Source of the DNA: Bacillota bacterium
Lineage (GTDB): Bacteria; Bacillota; Bacilli; Alicyclobacillales; SLC66
Reading direction: 5' to 3'
DNA length: 33,837 bases
Assembly: GCA_021846285.1 (NCBI GenBank)
Contig: JAJZCB010000038.1
Coordinates: forward strand, 1-33,837
The notes beneath the pieces are model-generated. The model was not told where the DNA came from. It did no database searches and saw only the letters and a program-made list of their open reading frames with translations. Made by a program: the position numbers and the translations under genes. This document shows, one piece after another, positions 17,463 to 26,957 of the stretch (positions are counted from its first letter, which is position 1; each line of letters starts with the position of its first letter).

Positions 17463-18544
17463 TCAGTGAGATATCCACGAGTTTCCGTTTGTGTTCGACC
17501 AGATGTGCCGTGGTGTCGTATGCGGGATATCGAGCGGTTCGAGACCGAACCAGAGGTCGATCCTGTGCCCGATTGGAGGGGCGGCGAAAAAAATCCTGCG
17601 AGTCGTGCTGGAGGAACGTTCGGATTCTTGTAGTGCACCGCTATGCTCGGAAGCGGTACGCTTCGCCAGGTGCGTCCACCGTTCGTGGTGTGGAGCAGCG
17701 ATTGATAGCCGAAATACGGAAAATTGGTCGATTGGATCTCCCCCGCTGCCGCCCATCCGGTCCTCTCCGTCTGCATCCGCAACTCGTAGATGGTATGCTG
17801 TCCAACTGGCCGCGTTGAGATCGTCCGCCACCTCGATCCTCCATCCGTTGTTAATTGAATCAATTCCGTGCGCGATGGATCTGTCGTGTTGCCCATGAAC
17901 CAACCGATTCGGGATGATAGCCAATCGAAGCCTTGAATGTGTACACTGGATCCATGCCAAACGGTTTTCCACCGCCAAGATGCGCCAACGATGTCACCCC
18001 GTTTGATCTGGACCTCCCCTGTGGGCAGCGTCAAGGCGATCCATGCCTCATCGGAAGAACCGGGCGCCATCGCCGTCACTTTTTGCGTGTGTGGCCACGG
18101 TGAACGCCAGTGGCTGAGATCCTTTGAGAGCAGCAATCCACCGTTTTGCAAAAGGACGCAAAAGTACGGACGACCAACCGCAGGGAACAGCACGTTTCGT
18201 ACGTTGTACAGGTTAAATGGACCGCCTCTCAGTCGCCAGACGGTCCAGGTGTGACCGCCATTCACCGTGTGGGCAACGGATGTTCCAAGTGAGCCTTGAT
18301 CTCCCCAGACCCAAAGATTTCTTGCTGACGAGGCAAACAAGTATTGCCACTGTGCTCCGCCAAGATCCCAATGCACCCATGTTCGTCCGCCATTATGGGT
18401 TTGTGATATATTCCCTTGGCCTGAACGGTTGCCAAATCCGACAGCCCATGCGTTCTGGTTGCCGAACCATTTTGCCCGTTGCAGGTATCCGGCCCCTTCA
18501 GTCATAAGATACGATCCATGCAACCTTTGGGCGCATCGGCTCAC
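17463..18544 (-). pseudogene. Asp-box (BNR/Ycf48-like) beta-propeller protein, frameshifted
   Basis: This is the second propeller gene of the window. From GTG 18544 (GGTGGAG upstream) it carries Asp-box repeats THNGGRTW, TVNGGHTW, TTDGGSRW and TTNGGRTW. At the run of seven A (17587-17593, plus strand) the frame breaks. The unshifted frame runs through the hairpin to 17396 as low-complexity sequence. The -1 frame reads FFAAPPIGHRIDLWFGLEPL and ends with SNTNGNSW, another Asp-box, stopping at 17463. Unlike the lipoprotein at 10834-12012 it has no signal peptide, so its 5' end may be lost. It is a damaged paralogue or a slippage gene. Confidence 0.7.
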
Positions 18545-18670
18545 GCGCTGTCTCCACCGCCCTCTCCGGCTATTGACATCGTATTGACCGTGTCATGTTC
18601 TGACACGGAGTTCTTTATTTTGTGTTCCATTGTTCTCTGATTGGGAACGCTGGAAGAAGAGACTGTTGCG

Positions 18671-18797
18671 CCGCCAACAACCGGGAAGAAAAACCCGCGT
18701 GGCCGGAATCGTATGCTGCACCGAGGCGAGTTCGGCGCAGCCGTGTTTGAGAAGCGGCGCAGCATACGATTCCGGCGGGCAGAGACGATCGGTTTTT
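18671..18797 (+). repeat. Structured intergenic repeat, copy 2
   Basis: The left arm GGAATCGTATGCTGCACC (18705-18722) pairs with GGCGCAGCATACGATTCC (18756-18773). The 33-nt loop is identical to that of copy 1. It opens with GCCAACAACCGGGAAGAAAAA and is followed by a T6 run about 16 bases after the stem. A partial second copy of the opening (GCCAACAACCAGGAACGGGG) follows near 18827. The element fills most of the gap between the divergent genes at 18544 and 18869, which otherwise shows nothing. Confidence 0.85.
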
Positions 18798-18868
18798 TGG
18801 GGTAGACTTCCATGTCGCCAGCGCGCCGCCAACAACCAGGAACGGGGAGGGTTTCGCTGATCAAGAAG

Positions 18869-20323
18869 ATGGTGCTGCACGCTCTGACATCCGGAACTGT
18901 CATTGCGCTCATTTTTGCGCTCTCGCCCAAAGGGTTTGTGGGAGACACGGATACGGCTCGCAATTACCTGAGCACCATCGTATCGTGCCTGTCGACGATC
19001 CTTGCCTTGTGTATTTCCATCACGCTTGTGGCCATTCAATTGACGGCCACTCGCTATACCCACCGCGTGCTGGATCTGTTTCTGAAATTGCCGTTCAATA
19101 TTTCACTGATCCTCTTTTACTTTGTGACCATAATTCAGAGTCTGTTTCTCCTGTCGCGCATTCAGGAACCGATTCGGGAGACACTCCCCGGATATTTGCA
19201 GCCACAAATGACGGCGGACATGATTTTGGTGTTATTCTGCTTTGCCATCCTGATCGCCTATCTGTATGCGGTCATGCAGCTGTTGAAACCGGAACGGATC
19301 GTGGCCGAGATTGAACGGGAATGCCGCTACGCCATGTTGCGCTTGCGGGATCGCGAGGCTCTCGACAAGGTGGAGCAGATTTGTGACATTGCGAAGCGAG
19401 CCGCGGGGGACATGGACTCCAGCACTGGACTCGTGGCGATCCACGCACTCGAAAAAGTGGCCAGTGAAGGATCACGCACGCCGCGGGCCAGTGTCACAAA
19501 ACAATTTGTGGAGATCGCGGTCATTGCGGCCAAGGAACGAGAAGGGGGGATGCTCGGGAGTGTCATGGCAGCTCTCTATGCGATCGGCAGTGAAGCGCTG
19601 GCGTCCGGGCGTATGCAGGATGCGCGCGATGTGATTCACGCCTATGAACGCATCGTGCGAACGGCCCTCGTTGGCCAGCGCCTTATGCCATTCGTAGAGG
19701 AAGCGGTCGCGGACATGTTTCGCCTGACTGGTCGCGCGGTGCGCGGACAGGCGCAAACTGTCACAAAGGAACATGCGCTATTTGCCCAGAAGACTTTTCA
19801 TGCCGTTCGCAAGATAGGCGAAGAGGTTCTGGCTTCTGAGGAAGATGGCCAGACTTTCGTGGCGCGTTCGATCCTGTCCGCCGCCTTCGGCAAGTTTTTG
19901 CGCTCGTTGGAACAGATAGTTCCGTTATTGCCCGATGGGCTGTGGCCCGTGTGTCTCGATTACGGAATCCTGGCTAAAAGGCTCATAGAAAAAGCAGAGC
20001 TGTCTGATCTGGCGCCTGTGACCACCTGGTTGCGCAGCGATCTAGGCAGTTGCGCAGGGGGCAGTGACACGGGGCGCAGCCAACTGGCGATCGCAGTCAT
20101 GGTGTGCGCGCTTTCCCACGCAGCCGGGCGCCAGGAGGCGCAACGGCTGATCGTTCACGCGGTCGCGAGCATTGCGCCCCTGTCGCCTGACGCTGTGTCC
20201 GACATGAGTGAGAACTATCGTTTATGGCGCCCGCTGTTCGACTTTGCCGATCCGCGTCCTCATCTGCAGGCGGCGGCTTTGGCCTGGGGCGACTATCGAA
20301 AGCTCCGGGTGAATGGGCGTTGA
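18869..20323 (+). CDS. DUF2254-like membrane protein
   Basis: This is a predicted inner-membrane protein of about 484 residues. Four helices lie in the first 160 residues (TSGTVIALIFALS, IVSCLSTILALCISITLVAI, NISLILFYFVTIIQSLFLL, MILVLFCFAILIAYLYAVMQ), with the segment SITLVAIQLTATRYTHRVLD typical of DUF2254 between them. A long helical cytoplasmic domain follows. The function of the family is unknown. An ATG at 18812 would start inside repeat-derived sequence. ATG 18869 lies 18 bases from GGGGAGG, whereas a CTG at 18857 is six bases from it; the CTG may be the real start (four more residues). It converges with rqcH across a strong hairpin. Confidence 0.75.
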   Translation: MVLHALTSGTVIALIFALSPKGFVGDTDTARNYLSTIVSCLSTILALCISITLVAIQLTATRYTHRVLDLFLKLPFNISLILFYFVTIIQSLFLLSRIQEPIRETLPGYLQPQMTADMILVLFCFAILIAYLYAVMQLLKPERIVAEIERECRYAMLRLRDREALDKVEQICDIAKRAAGDMDSSTGLVAIHALEKVASEGSRTPRASVTKQFVEIAVIAAKEREGGMLGSVMAALYAIGSEALASGRMQDARDVIHAYERIVRTALVGQRLMPFVEEAVADMFRLTGRAVRGQAQTVTKEHALFAQKTFHAVRKIGEEVLASEEDGQTFVARSILSAAFGKFLRSLEQIVPLLPDGLWPVCLDYGILAKRLIEKAELSDLAPVTTWLRSDLGSCAGGSDTGRSQLAIAVMVCALSHAAGRQEAQRLIVHAVASIAPLSPDAVSDMSENYRLWRPLFDFADPRPHLQAAALAWGDYRKLRVNGR

Positions 20324-20346
20324 CGGTACTTCCATTCACCCGGAGC
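20302..20346. terminator. Hairpin between convergent genes
   Basis: GCTCCGGGTGAATGG (20302-20316) and CCATTCACCCGGAGC (20332-20346) form a perfect 15-bp stem spanning the stop codon of the DUF2254 gene. rqcH ends at 20392 from the other side. It lacks a T tract, like the two other convergent hairpins in this window. Confidence 0.65.
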
Positions 20347-20391
20347 CTTGAAGAGGCACTTGAAGTCCTCGATTTTGTCGCTTGTTTTCAC

Positions 20392-22173
20392 CTATCGCCG
20401 GGCTGCCTGTTTTGTCTCCTGCACCGTTTTAAGGAGGTACTCGATGCGCTCAGGATCAAGTCGGACCATCAAAGTCTGCTGGCCTTCAAACAGGACGAAA
20501 CCAGGCCGTGCGCTGTTGGGCTGCCAGACATGTTTCACTGGAACGACATCGACCGCCGCTTTTGCGGAGTGGCGCGATTTACTGAAGTAGGCGGCGAGCA
20601 TGGCTGCGTCGTAAATGGTATCCTGCGACGGGTCCGGGCTTGAAATGATCACGTGCGAACCGGGCGCGTCCTTGACGTGCAGCCACAGATCGGTCTTCCT
20701 GGCGATTCGCAGCGTCAACTGGTCGTTCTCCCGATTGTTGCGGCCCACGAAAATGGGCGTGCCGTCTTGCGCAAAGTATGTCGCATGTCGCAATGGCTCG
20801 GGTTTTTTTGCAGTCTGTCTGCGTGAATTTGGTGTCTTCTTGAGGTAACCTGCCTCGCGCAGTTCCGCTTCAATCTGCGGTAAATCGGAGAGTGCGCAGG
20901 ACTCAAGCTCATGCAACACGCTCTCCAGATATAGCGTGTCTGTACGGGCCGCCTCCAGTTGTTCCAGCGTCTTGACTCGGCCCTTTTTATATTTGTTGTA
21001 ACGTTTGAAGTAGACATTTGCGTTCTCGAGCGCCGTTTTGGCGGGATCCAGCTCAATCAACAGCATTGTTTCCTGATCGTAAAAATTGGGCAGTGACACG
21101 CGAGTCAGCCCTTTCTGGATCTCGTGCGGATAGGCGGTCAGCAGTTCGCCCATCACTCGCCATGCTTCAGCGTCTGCCGCCGCATCCAGCAGCGCCGCAA
21201 ATTTTTCCGCCTTTTGTCTGGACCGGACCAGTTCGTTTTTGATGAGGCGCATGTAGCCTGATGTCTTGGACCGCGCAATGTCGGCGAGCGCCCGTTCACG
21301 AAAGAACGTGTCCACGCACTCGCTGATGCTTGGGAAAGTCTCTGTTCGTCCAGGAACGTGCACTGGAGGGAACAGATAGAACGCCTTTGGTTGCCTGGCT
21401 TCGTCGTGTACGATGGTGGGCCATCTGGATTCCTTGGCGCGTTGCAGCATGTCGGCGAAGACGACCCACTCAAGAGAGGCGGCAAGGGACGGTGTCGATA
21501 TGCTGTTGGCGGTTTCCAGGCGCAGTTGGGTTGCTAGCTCCCTGCCAAAGAAGGGGCTAACACCCAGATAGGTATCGACGACAAACCGTTCGACTGGACT
21601 GTCCGAATTGTCCGTCCGGTGCATCACAAATCCTTTGGCGGTCTCCATAAACGGATCTGTTTTACTTTGCGCGGGCGGGTAGATGTAGGGACGGCCGGGA
21701 AGAACCTCGCGATGGCGGTTTATGGCCCTTGGGGTATGATAGGTCGCTTCAAGGATCGTTCCGTCGGGACGATCAAGCAGCAACAGGTTGCTGTGACGAC
21801 CCATGATCTCCAGAACGATTCTGCGCACCACCTTATCGCCGAGTTCATCGCGGGTATCCACGTCGACAAAGAGAATGCGTTCGCGTTTCCACTGTGCGAC
21901 CGACACGATTCGACCGCCTTCCAGGTGTTTGCGCAGCAACATACAGAACATCGGTGCGACGGGCGGGCTCGGCAAGGTGAGCGAGTGGCTCAGGTGAGCC
22001 CTTGGATAGGCCTTGTTGGCCGAGAGCAACAGTCGATAATTGATCCGGTTGGCCCTTACTGTCAGGATGATATCGTCGTCGGTCGGTTGCTGAATTTTAT
22101 CGATACGCCCTCCTGCAAGCGCAGTGTCGAGTTCACGCGCAATGGCGGCTAGCACCAAACCGTCAAATGCCAT
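20392..22173 (-). CDS. rqcH: Ribosome quality-control protein RqcH (NFACT/Rqc2 family)
   Basis: RqcH binds split 50S subunits carrying a stalled peptidyl-tRNA and adds C-terminal alanine tails that mark the chain for degradation. Older annotation calls it fibronectin-binding protein FbpA. The 593 residues contain the NFACT-N domain (MAFDGLVLAAIARELDTALA, GGRIDKIQQP), a middle helical and coiled-coil part (ELDPAKTALENANVYFKRYN), and a C-terminal NFACT-R domain (PIFVGRNNRENDQLTLRIA, DLWLHVKDAPGSHVII). The ATG at 22173 follows GGAGGAG and overlaps the SDR stop by 11 bases, so the two genes form an operon. No defects seen. Confidence 0.93.
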   Translation of the reverse strand: MAFDGLVLAAIARELDTALAGGRIDKIQQPTDDDIILTVRANRINYRLLLSANKAYPRAHLSHSLTLPSPPVAPMFCMLLRKHLEGGRIVSVAQWKRERILFVDVDTRDELGDKVVRRIVLEIMGRHSNLLLLDRPDGTILEATYHTPRAINRHREVLPGRPYIYPPAQSKTDPFMETAKGFVMHRTDNSDSPVERFVVDTYLGVSPFFGRELATQLRLETANSISTPSLAASLEWVVFADMLQRAKESRWPTIVHDEARQPKAFYLFPPVHVPGRTETFPSISECVDTFFRERALADIARSKTSGYMRLIKNELVRSRQKAEKFAALLDAAADAEAWRVMGELLTAYPHEIQKGLTRVSLPNFYDQETMLLIELDPAKTALENANVYFKRYNKYKKGRVKTLEQLEAARTDTLYLESVLHELESCALSDLPQIEAELREAGYLKKTPNSRRQTAKKPEPLRHATYFAQDGTPIFVGRNNRENDQLTLRIARKTDLWLHVKDAPGSHVIISSPDPSQDTIYDAAMLAAYFSKSRHSAKAAVDVVPVKHVWQPNSARPGFVLFEGQQTLMVRLDPERIEYLLKTVQETKQAARR

Positions 22174-23110
22174 CAGGGTTCTCCTCCTCAAGCTGGTCCA
22201 CAGTAAACTGCGTTAGGTGGTTCTCCCGCAATACTGTATAAATGGAGCGCTGGTTTGTTCTGTCTCTGCGGTCTGTCACGACGGCCGACGAGTTCCAGGG
22301 GATGACGCGCACCGGGGCGCCGATGGGAATCGTGCGCGAGTCCACCACCTGCGACCGGCCAGTGTCGTAACGGCCGAGAATGTCTTCGCCGTTCGTCAGT
22401 GACAGGATGTTGCCCGTGATAAACTGTGCGTCAGGGTGCAGCAACAGCGAGATGACGCGGGCCAAGTCGCCTCCTACAGGGGTTCGCAGGGCAGAATGCC
22501 ATGGTTCCGGAGGCGGATCGGACTCTTTCGCCCGGCCCCGGATGTCTCCAGGACAAATCATGTTGGCCGTGATGCCGTTCTCCCGTTCTTCATGGGCGAT
22601 GGAGCGGGTGAGCGAAGCCAGTCCGACTTTTGCGGCCGCATACGCGGAGCGGTACGCCCATCCCGGCGCCTCATGGACGCGATCAAACCCTACTGTGACG
22701 ATACGGCCAAATCCTCGCGGCCGCATTAACAGAATCGCCTTGCGAAAGAGATAGAAGGCAGACGATAGATTGCCGTCAATCATCTCGCGCCATTCTTCGC
22801 CCGTGTAGTCCGTCAGTCGTTTGCGGCGAGCGATAAATGGGCCAGCGCTGTGCACGACCACATCCAGTCTGCCAAACCGCGCCGCCACATCGTCGACCAT
22901 GCGTTCGACATCGACCTCTCGCGACATGTCCGCCGCAAATGCCGCTGCGTTGATCCCATAAGAGTTTATAAGGCTCGCCGCGAGTTGTTCGCATCGCTCT
23001 TTGCCAGTGCGATAATTGAGAGCGATATCGTACCCGTCGCGGGCCAACTGGCGGGCAAACGCGACTGCCAGTCCGCTGGCGCTTCCCGTGATCAGGGCTA
23101 CCTTGCCCAT
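22163..23110 (-). CDS. Short-chain dehydrogenase/reductase with C-terminal extension
   Basis: This is an NAD(P)-dependent Rossmann oxidoreductase of 315 residues. It shows the cofactor motif ALITGSASGLAVAFA, the strand motif VVVHSAGPF, and a YxxxK-type active site (SAYAAAKVGL). The normal SDR core ends near residue 250 (TGNILSLTNGEDILGRYDTG). About 65 further residues (VRVIPWNSSAVVTDRRDRT and onward) form an extension of unknown role. The ATG at 23110 is chosen because of GGAG upstream; an open frame reaches 23353 but runs through the ATPase start. A TATACT on the minus strand (23145-23150) may be its -10 box. It is co-transcribed with rqcH. Confidence 0.85.
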   Translation of the reverse strand: MGKVALITGSASGLAVAFARQLARDGYDIALNYRTGKERCEQLAASLINSYGINAAAFAADMSREVDVERMVDDVAARFGRLDVVVHSAGPFIARRKRLTDYTGEEWREMIDGNLSSAFYLFRKAILLMRPRGFGRIVTVGFDRVHEAPGWAYRSAYAAAKVGLASLTRSIAHEERENGITANMICPGDIRGRAKESDPPPEPWHSALRTPVGGDLARVISLLLHPDAQFITGNILSLTNGEDILGRYDTGRSQVVDSRTIPIGAPVRVIPWNSSAVVTDRRDRTNQRSIYTVLRENHLTQFTVDQLEEENPDGI

Positions 23111-23259
23111 GCGAAATCCACTCCTGATATGTGGCAGTATGCTCAGTATAGCAGACGATTTCCAGTTCTGCGCCTCCGCCTGCTCAGGTGGTACTGTTTG
23201 TCCTCCCATGCGCATAGGAAGTAAAGAGCCTACATGGGGTAAGGACGGTGCGCAAAGCG

Positions 23260-25935
23260 ATGAATGAGGAACTATTTTATACAAAAACACGGGAAGAGGC
23301 GCTTGACGCACTGGACGCAAGTCTTGATGGGTTATCGGAAGAGGCTGTTTCACAGCGGCGTCTCGTCTATGGAGAAAACCAGCTTATGGACCGTAAACGG
23401 GTTTCGCTGATTACTGTGTTCTTCGATCAATTTCGCAATTTTATGGTCATCGTTCTGTTGCTGGCCACGCTGATTTCGGGACTGCTTGGGGAGTTCACCG
23501 ACGCCGTCACGATCATTGCCATCATTGTCGCCAATGCGCTTCTCGGTTTCGCCCAACAGGTGCGCGCCGAACGCTCTTTGCAGTCGTTGCGGGAACTGAC
23601 TGCCCCGCAGGCGAAAGTGTTGCGGCGGGGCGCGTGGAAAGAGGTGCTGGCGCGCGACTTGGTGCCAGGAGATATCATTGCGCTCGAAGCGGGCGACCGG
23701 GTGCCTGCCGACGCCCGTCTCCTGCGCAGCGAAGAGATGGAAACGGAAGAAGCCTCCTTGACTGGGGAATCGCTGCCTGTGTCCAAGCATTTTGAACCGA
23801 TTGCGGATCCTGACGCGGCTCTTGGCGATCGCAAGAATATGCTTTACATGGGCACTATGGTGACGCGGGGCGTCGGACAGGCGTTGGTGGTCGCTATCGG
23901 GATGGCGACGGAAATGGGGCGCATCGCCGACCTCATACAAAACAGCGAGGAGGCCTTGACTCCGCTCGAACACCGTTTAAACCAGCTGGGGCAGGTGCTC
24001 GTCTATGTATCGCTCGCGATCACGGGCATCGTAGTCGCGGCGGGTGTAGTCCATGGCCACGCTTTATATGAGATGTTCCTGGCGGGAGTGAGTCTTGCGG
24101 TGGCGGCGATTCCGGAAGGATTGCCCGCCATCGTTACGATTGCTTTGGCCCTCGGGGTGCAGCGGATGATCAAACGCAATGCGATTGTCCGCAAATTGAC
24201 TTCCGTTGAGACGTTGGGCTGTGCGACGGTCATCTGTTCTGACAAGACGGGAACATTGACCCAGAATCAGATGACGGTAAAGGAAATCGTTGCAGACGGC
24301 AGAACATACACCGTTGAAGGGGACGGCTACGATCCGGCAGGGAAACTCTGCTACAGCAACAAACCGCTGACACAGACGCCAGAGTCCATACGAGTCCTGT
24401 CGGAGATTGGGCGGATTTGCAACAATGCCCAAGTCGACCGTGTCGATGATGTGTATGTGGCGTTGGGCGATCCCACGGAGGCCGCGCTTCTGGTGCTGGC
24501 GCAAAAGATCCCAGTGTCTGTAGACGGCGTCCGGATCAAGGAATACCCGTTTGATTCCGATCGCAAGCGCATGTCTGTCGTGACGAAAAATGGGCAATCC
24601 TTGCAACTGTTGGTCAAGGGAGCGCCGGATCTGCTCCTGGCTGAGTGTACGCGCATTCAGATGGGAACGGAACTGCTGCCGCTCACCGAGGCGCGCCGGG
24701 AGGCTGTTCTGCAGTCTGTAGCAGGGATGGCCTCACGGGCCATGAGGACACTCGGTTTTGCGCGCAGGGAGCTAAAGACGGCGCCCGGTTCCGCAGAACA
24801 GGCAGAGCGGGATCTCATCTTCATCGGTCTGGTGGGCATGATCGATCCGCCGCGCCAGGGCGTTCGGGAATCGATTCAGACCTGCAAACGGGCCGGTATC
24901 CGGACGGTCATGGTGACCGGGGATCACCAATTGACTGCTGAAGCGATTGCCCGCGATCTTGCCATACTGCCTCCGCACGGACGTGTGATGACCGGCGCGC
25001 AACTGGATCGGCTGTCTGACCGGATGCTCGAAGATCGTGTCGACGACGTGTATGTATTCGCGCGCGTGTCGCCCTTGCACAAGCTGCGCATCGTGCGGGC
25101 TCTGCAAAAAAATGGGCACGTCGTCGCGATGACCGGCGATGGGGTGAATGACGCACCTGCCATCAAAGCGGCGGACATTGGAATCGCTATGGGCAAATCG
25201 GGAACGGATGTCGCCAAGGATGCGTCGGCGCTCATTCTGACTGACGATCACTTCGCGACGATTGTGGCGGCGATAGAAGAAGGAAGAGCGATCTACGACA
25301 ACATTCGAAAGTTCATCCGCTATCTGCTGACGTCCAATGTCGGGGAAATGATCACCATGTTTCTGGCGATGGTCGCGGGGTTGCCATTGCCGCTTCTGCC
25401 CATTCAGATTTTGTGGGTGAACCTCGTTACTGACGGACTTCCGGCGATTGCGCTTGGTCTTGATCCTGCGGAAGCGGGGAATATGCAAAGACCGCCGCGC
25501 AGCGTTCGGGAGGGGATCTTTGCGCGCGGACTCAGTCGGCAGATACTCATCAGGGGATTTCTGATCGGTCTTATGACACTCACTGTATTTTACAGCGCTC
25601 TGGAACTGCTCAACAGTGGGCTGCAGACGGCGCAGACGATGGCGTTTGCGACGCTCGTCGTAGCTCAACTCATCCATGTGTTCGCCTGCCGTTCTCAGGA
25701 ACGCAAATCGCTCGTGCGCCGTATCTTTGAGAACCGCTGGCTGGTTGCGGCTGTGGCCAGTTCTCTGGCTCTTCTGCTGACTGTGATCTACACTCCCTCG
25801 CTGCGGGGTGTGTTTCATACCAGTCCTTTGCCCTGGATGGCCTGGCTGACCATCGTTGCAGCCGCCGCAGTTCCGAGTCTCGCTCAGGACGCAGGACGCA
25901 GCAGGCGCCGGCGCGCCCTCGCGCGCGCGCGTTAG
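23260..25935 (+). CDS. Calcium-transporting-type P-type ATPase (P2A-like)
   Basis: This cation pump of about 891 residues uses ATP to move Ca2+ (likely) out of the cell. It has the actuator motif [12 protein letters not shown], the phosphorylation site [14 protein letters not shown] (Asp at residue 328), the nucleotide-binding KGAPDLLL, and the hinge [13 protein letters not shown]. Helix 4 carries [12 protein letters not shown], the P2A ion-site pattern, and the late helices include [17 protein letters not shown]. The start is uncertain: ATG 23260 is 14 bases from AAGGA, while GTG 23248 nearly touches it. The end is a GC-repeat-rich Arg/Ala tail. It is divergent from the SDR gene. Ion preference is inferred from family motifs. 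Confidence 0.92.
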   Translation: MNEELFYTKTREEALDALDASLDGLSEEAVSQRRLVYGENQLMDRKRVSLITVFFDQFRNFMVIVLLLATLISGLLGEFTDAVTIIAIIVANALLGFAQQVRAERSLQSLRELTAPQAKVLRRGAWKEVLARDLVPGDIIALEAGDRVPADARLLRSEEMETEEASLTGESLPVSKHFEPIADPDAALGDRKNMLYMGTMVTRGVGQALVVAIGMATEMGRIADLIQNSEEALTPLEHRLNQLGQVLVYVSLAITGIVVAAGVVHGHALYEMFLAGVSLAVAAIPEGLPAIVTIALALGVQRMIKRNAIVRKLTSVETLGCATVICSDKTGTLTQNQMTVKEIVADGRTYTVEGDGYDPAGKLCYSNKPLTQTPESIRVLSEIGRICNNAQVDRVDDVYVALGDPTEAALLVLAQKIPVSVDGVRIKEYPFDSDRKRMSVVTKNGQSLQLLVKGAPDLLLAECTRIQMGTELLPLTEARREAVLQSVAGMASRAMRTLGFARRELKTAPGSAEQAERDLIFIGLVGMIDPPRQGVRESIQTCKRAGIRTVMVTGDHQLTAEAIARDLAILPPHGRVMTGAQLDRLSDRMLEDRVDDVYVFARVSPLHKLRIVRALQKNGHVVAMTGDGVNDAPAIKAADIGIAMGKSGTDVAKDASALILTDDHFATIVAAIEEGRAIYDNIRKFIRYLLTSNVGEMITMFLAMVAGLPLPLLPIQILWVNLVTDGLPAIALGLDPAEAGNMQRPPRSVREGIFARGLSRQILIRGFLIGLMTLTVFYSALELLNSGLQTAQTMAFATLVVAQLIHVFACRSQERKSLVRRIFENRWLVAAVASSLALLLTVIYTPSLRGVFHTSPLPWMAWLTIVAAAAVPSLAQDAGRSRRRRALARAR

Positions 25936-25959
25936 GGTTTTGTCGCGCGGGGTTCGCCC

Positions 25960-25989
25960 TTGTCACGGCGATCGACCCTGCGCTACAAT
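25960..25989 (+). promoter_or_regulatory. SigA-type promoter before yicC
   Basis: TTGTCA (25960-25965) and TACAAT (25984-25989) are separated by 18 bases, close to the housekeeping consensus. It lies about 30 bases before the yicC start region and would head the yicC-remA-rpoZ-coaBC-priA block. Confidence 0.7.
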
Positions 25990-26029
25990 ATAGAAGGGGA
26001 CACTCGGAGGGATTCATCTGATAGCGAGC

Positions 26030-26905
26030 ATGACTGGATATGGCCGGGCAGAGGCGCGCCTAGGAGGGCGCGCCTTGGTTGTTGAGATGAGGGCTGTGAA
26101 TCACCGCTTTGCGGAAGTCACGATGCGCGTACCCCGCGAGTGGATGAGTCTTGAGGAACGCGTTCGCCGATTGGTGCTCTCGCAGATCGGTCGCGGTCGC
26201 GTTGAGATCTTTGTGACAGTCAGTGCGGAATCGGACGCGGCGGATGCCGCTGTGTACGTGAATCAGAGCTTGCTGTCAGCAGCGCTTCGTTTGCTGCGGG
26301 ATGTCAGCGTCAGCGCGCAGGTAGACTTCGAGCAGCCCAGCATCGGTGAACTGTTGGCGTTGCCGGGACTCTTTGTCACAACTGAGGCTCCGGGATGGCC
26401 CGCGGATGGTCAGGAGCTGTTTATTGACACCGTGAACTGTGCCTTGCAGGAATTGACGCTGATGCGCAGAAAAGAAGGAGAGTATCTGGCGACTCACCTT
26501 GAAGCGCGCCTGTGTGATTTGGATGAATGCATCGAGCATGTGGCTTCCAGGGCGCCCGCTGTTGCGCAGTTGTTTCGAAATCGGTTGATGGAGCGGCTGC
26601 AGGAGGTGCTTGGAGAGTTTAAGGTAGAGGCCAGTCGCATTGCCCTTGAAACAGCCATTTTTGCGGAAAAGACATCAATCGAAGAGGAAGTGCAGAGACT
26701 GCACAGCCATGTCCGGCAATTTCGCCGCCTGCTCTCTGGCGATGAGAGCGCCGTCGGACGCAAATTGGACTTTCTCTTGCAGGAGATGCATCGCGAAGTG
26801 AATACTATTGGAGCGAAATCCGGGGATTTGGAGATCTCTGACTCGGTGCTTGCCGCGAAACACGCGATCGAACAGTTGCGGGAGCAGGCGCAGAATGTTG
26901 AGTGA
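26030..26905 (+). CDS. yicC: YicC/YloC family endoribonuclease
   Basis: YicC-family proteins are implicated in RNA decay as endoribonucleases. The 291-residue product opens with [13 protein letters not shown] and has [18 protein letters not shown], the N-terminal family signature. The C-terminal DUF1732-like part includes [16 protein letters not shown] and [20 protein letters not shown]. The ATG at 26030 is 19 bases from GGAGG (26006-26010). A CTG at 26018 sits seven bases from GGAGG and would give [11 protein letters not shown], matching the usual MIxSMTGYG start of the family, so the true start is probably that CTG. It heads the housekeeping block and is followed by remA after 52 bases. Confidence 0.92.
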   Translation: MTGYGRAEARLGGRALVVEMRAVNHRFAEVTMRVPREWMSLEERVRRLVLSQIGRGRVEIFVTVSAESDAADAAVYVNQSLLSAALRLLRDVSVSAQVDFEQPSIGELLALPGLFVTTEAPGWPADGQELFIDTVNCALQELTLMRRKEGEYLATHLEARLCDLDECIEHVASRAPAVAQLFRNRLMERLQEVLGEFKVEASRIALETAIFAEKTSIEEEVQRLHSHVRQFRRLLSGDESAVGRKLDFLLQEMHREVNTIGAKSGDLEISDSVLAAKHAIEQLREQAQNVE

Positions 26906-26957
26906 CGCCTCGCAGGCCAAAACGTCCTGGTCATACTGCGTGAGGGGGGGAGAAACC

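Noticed and set aside
18593-19063. Long minus-strand open frame overlapping the DUF2254 start and repeat copy 2
   Set aside because: It is a shadow of the DUF2254 gene and of the hairpin repeat; no ribosome binding site and no domain.
24772-25818. 348-codon open frame opposite the P-type ATPase
   Set aside because: Antisense shadow; composition rich in Arg, His and Gln with no recognisable domain, and the plus-strand gene is certain.
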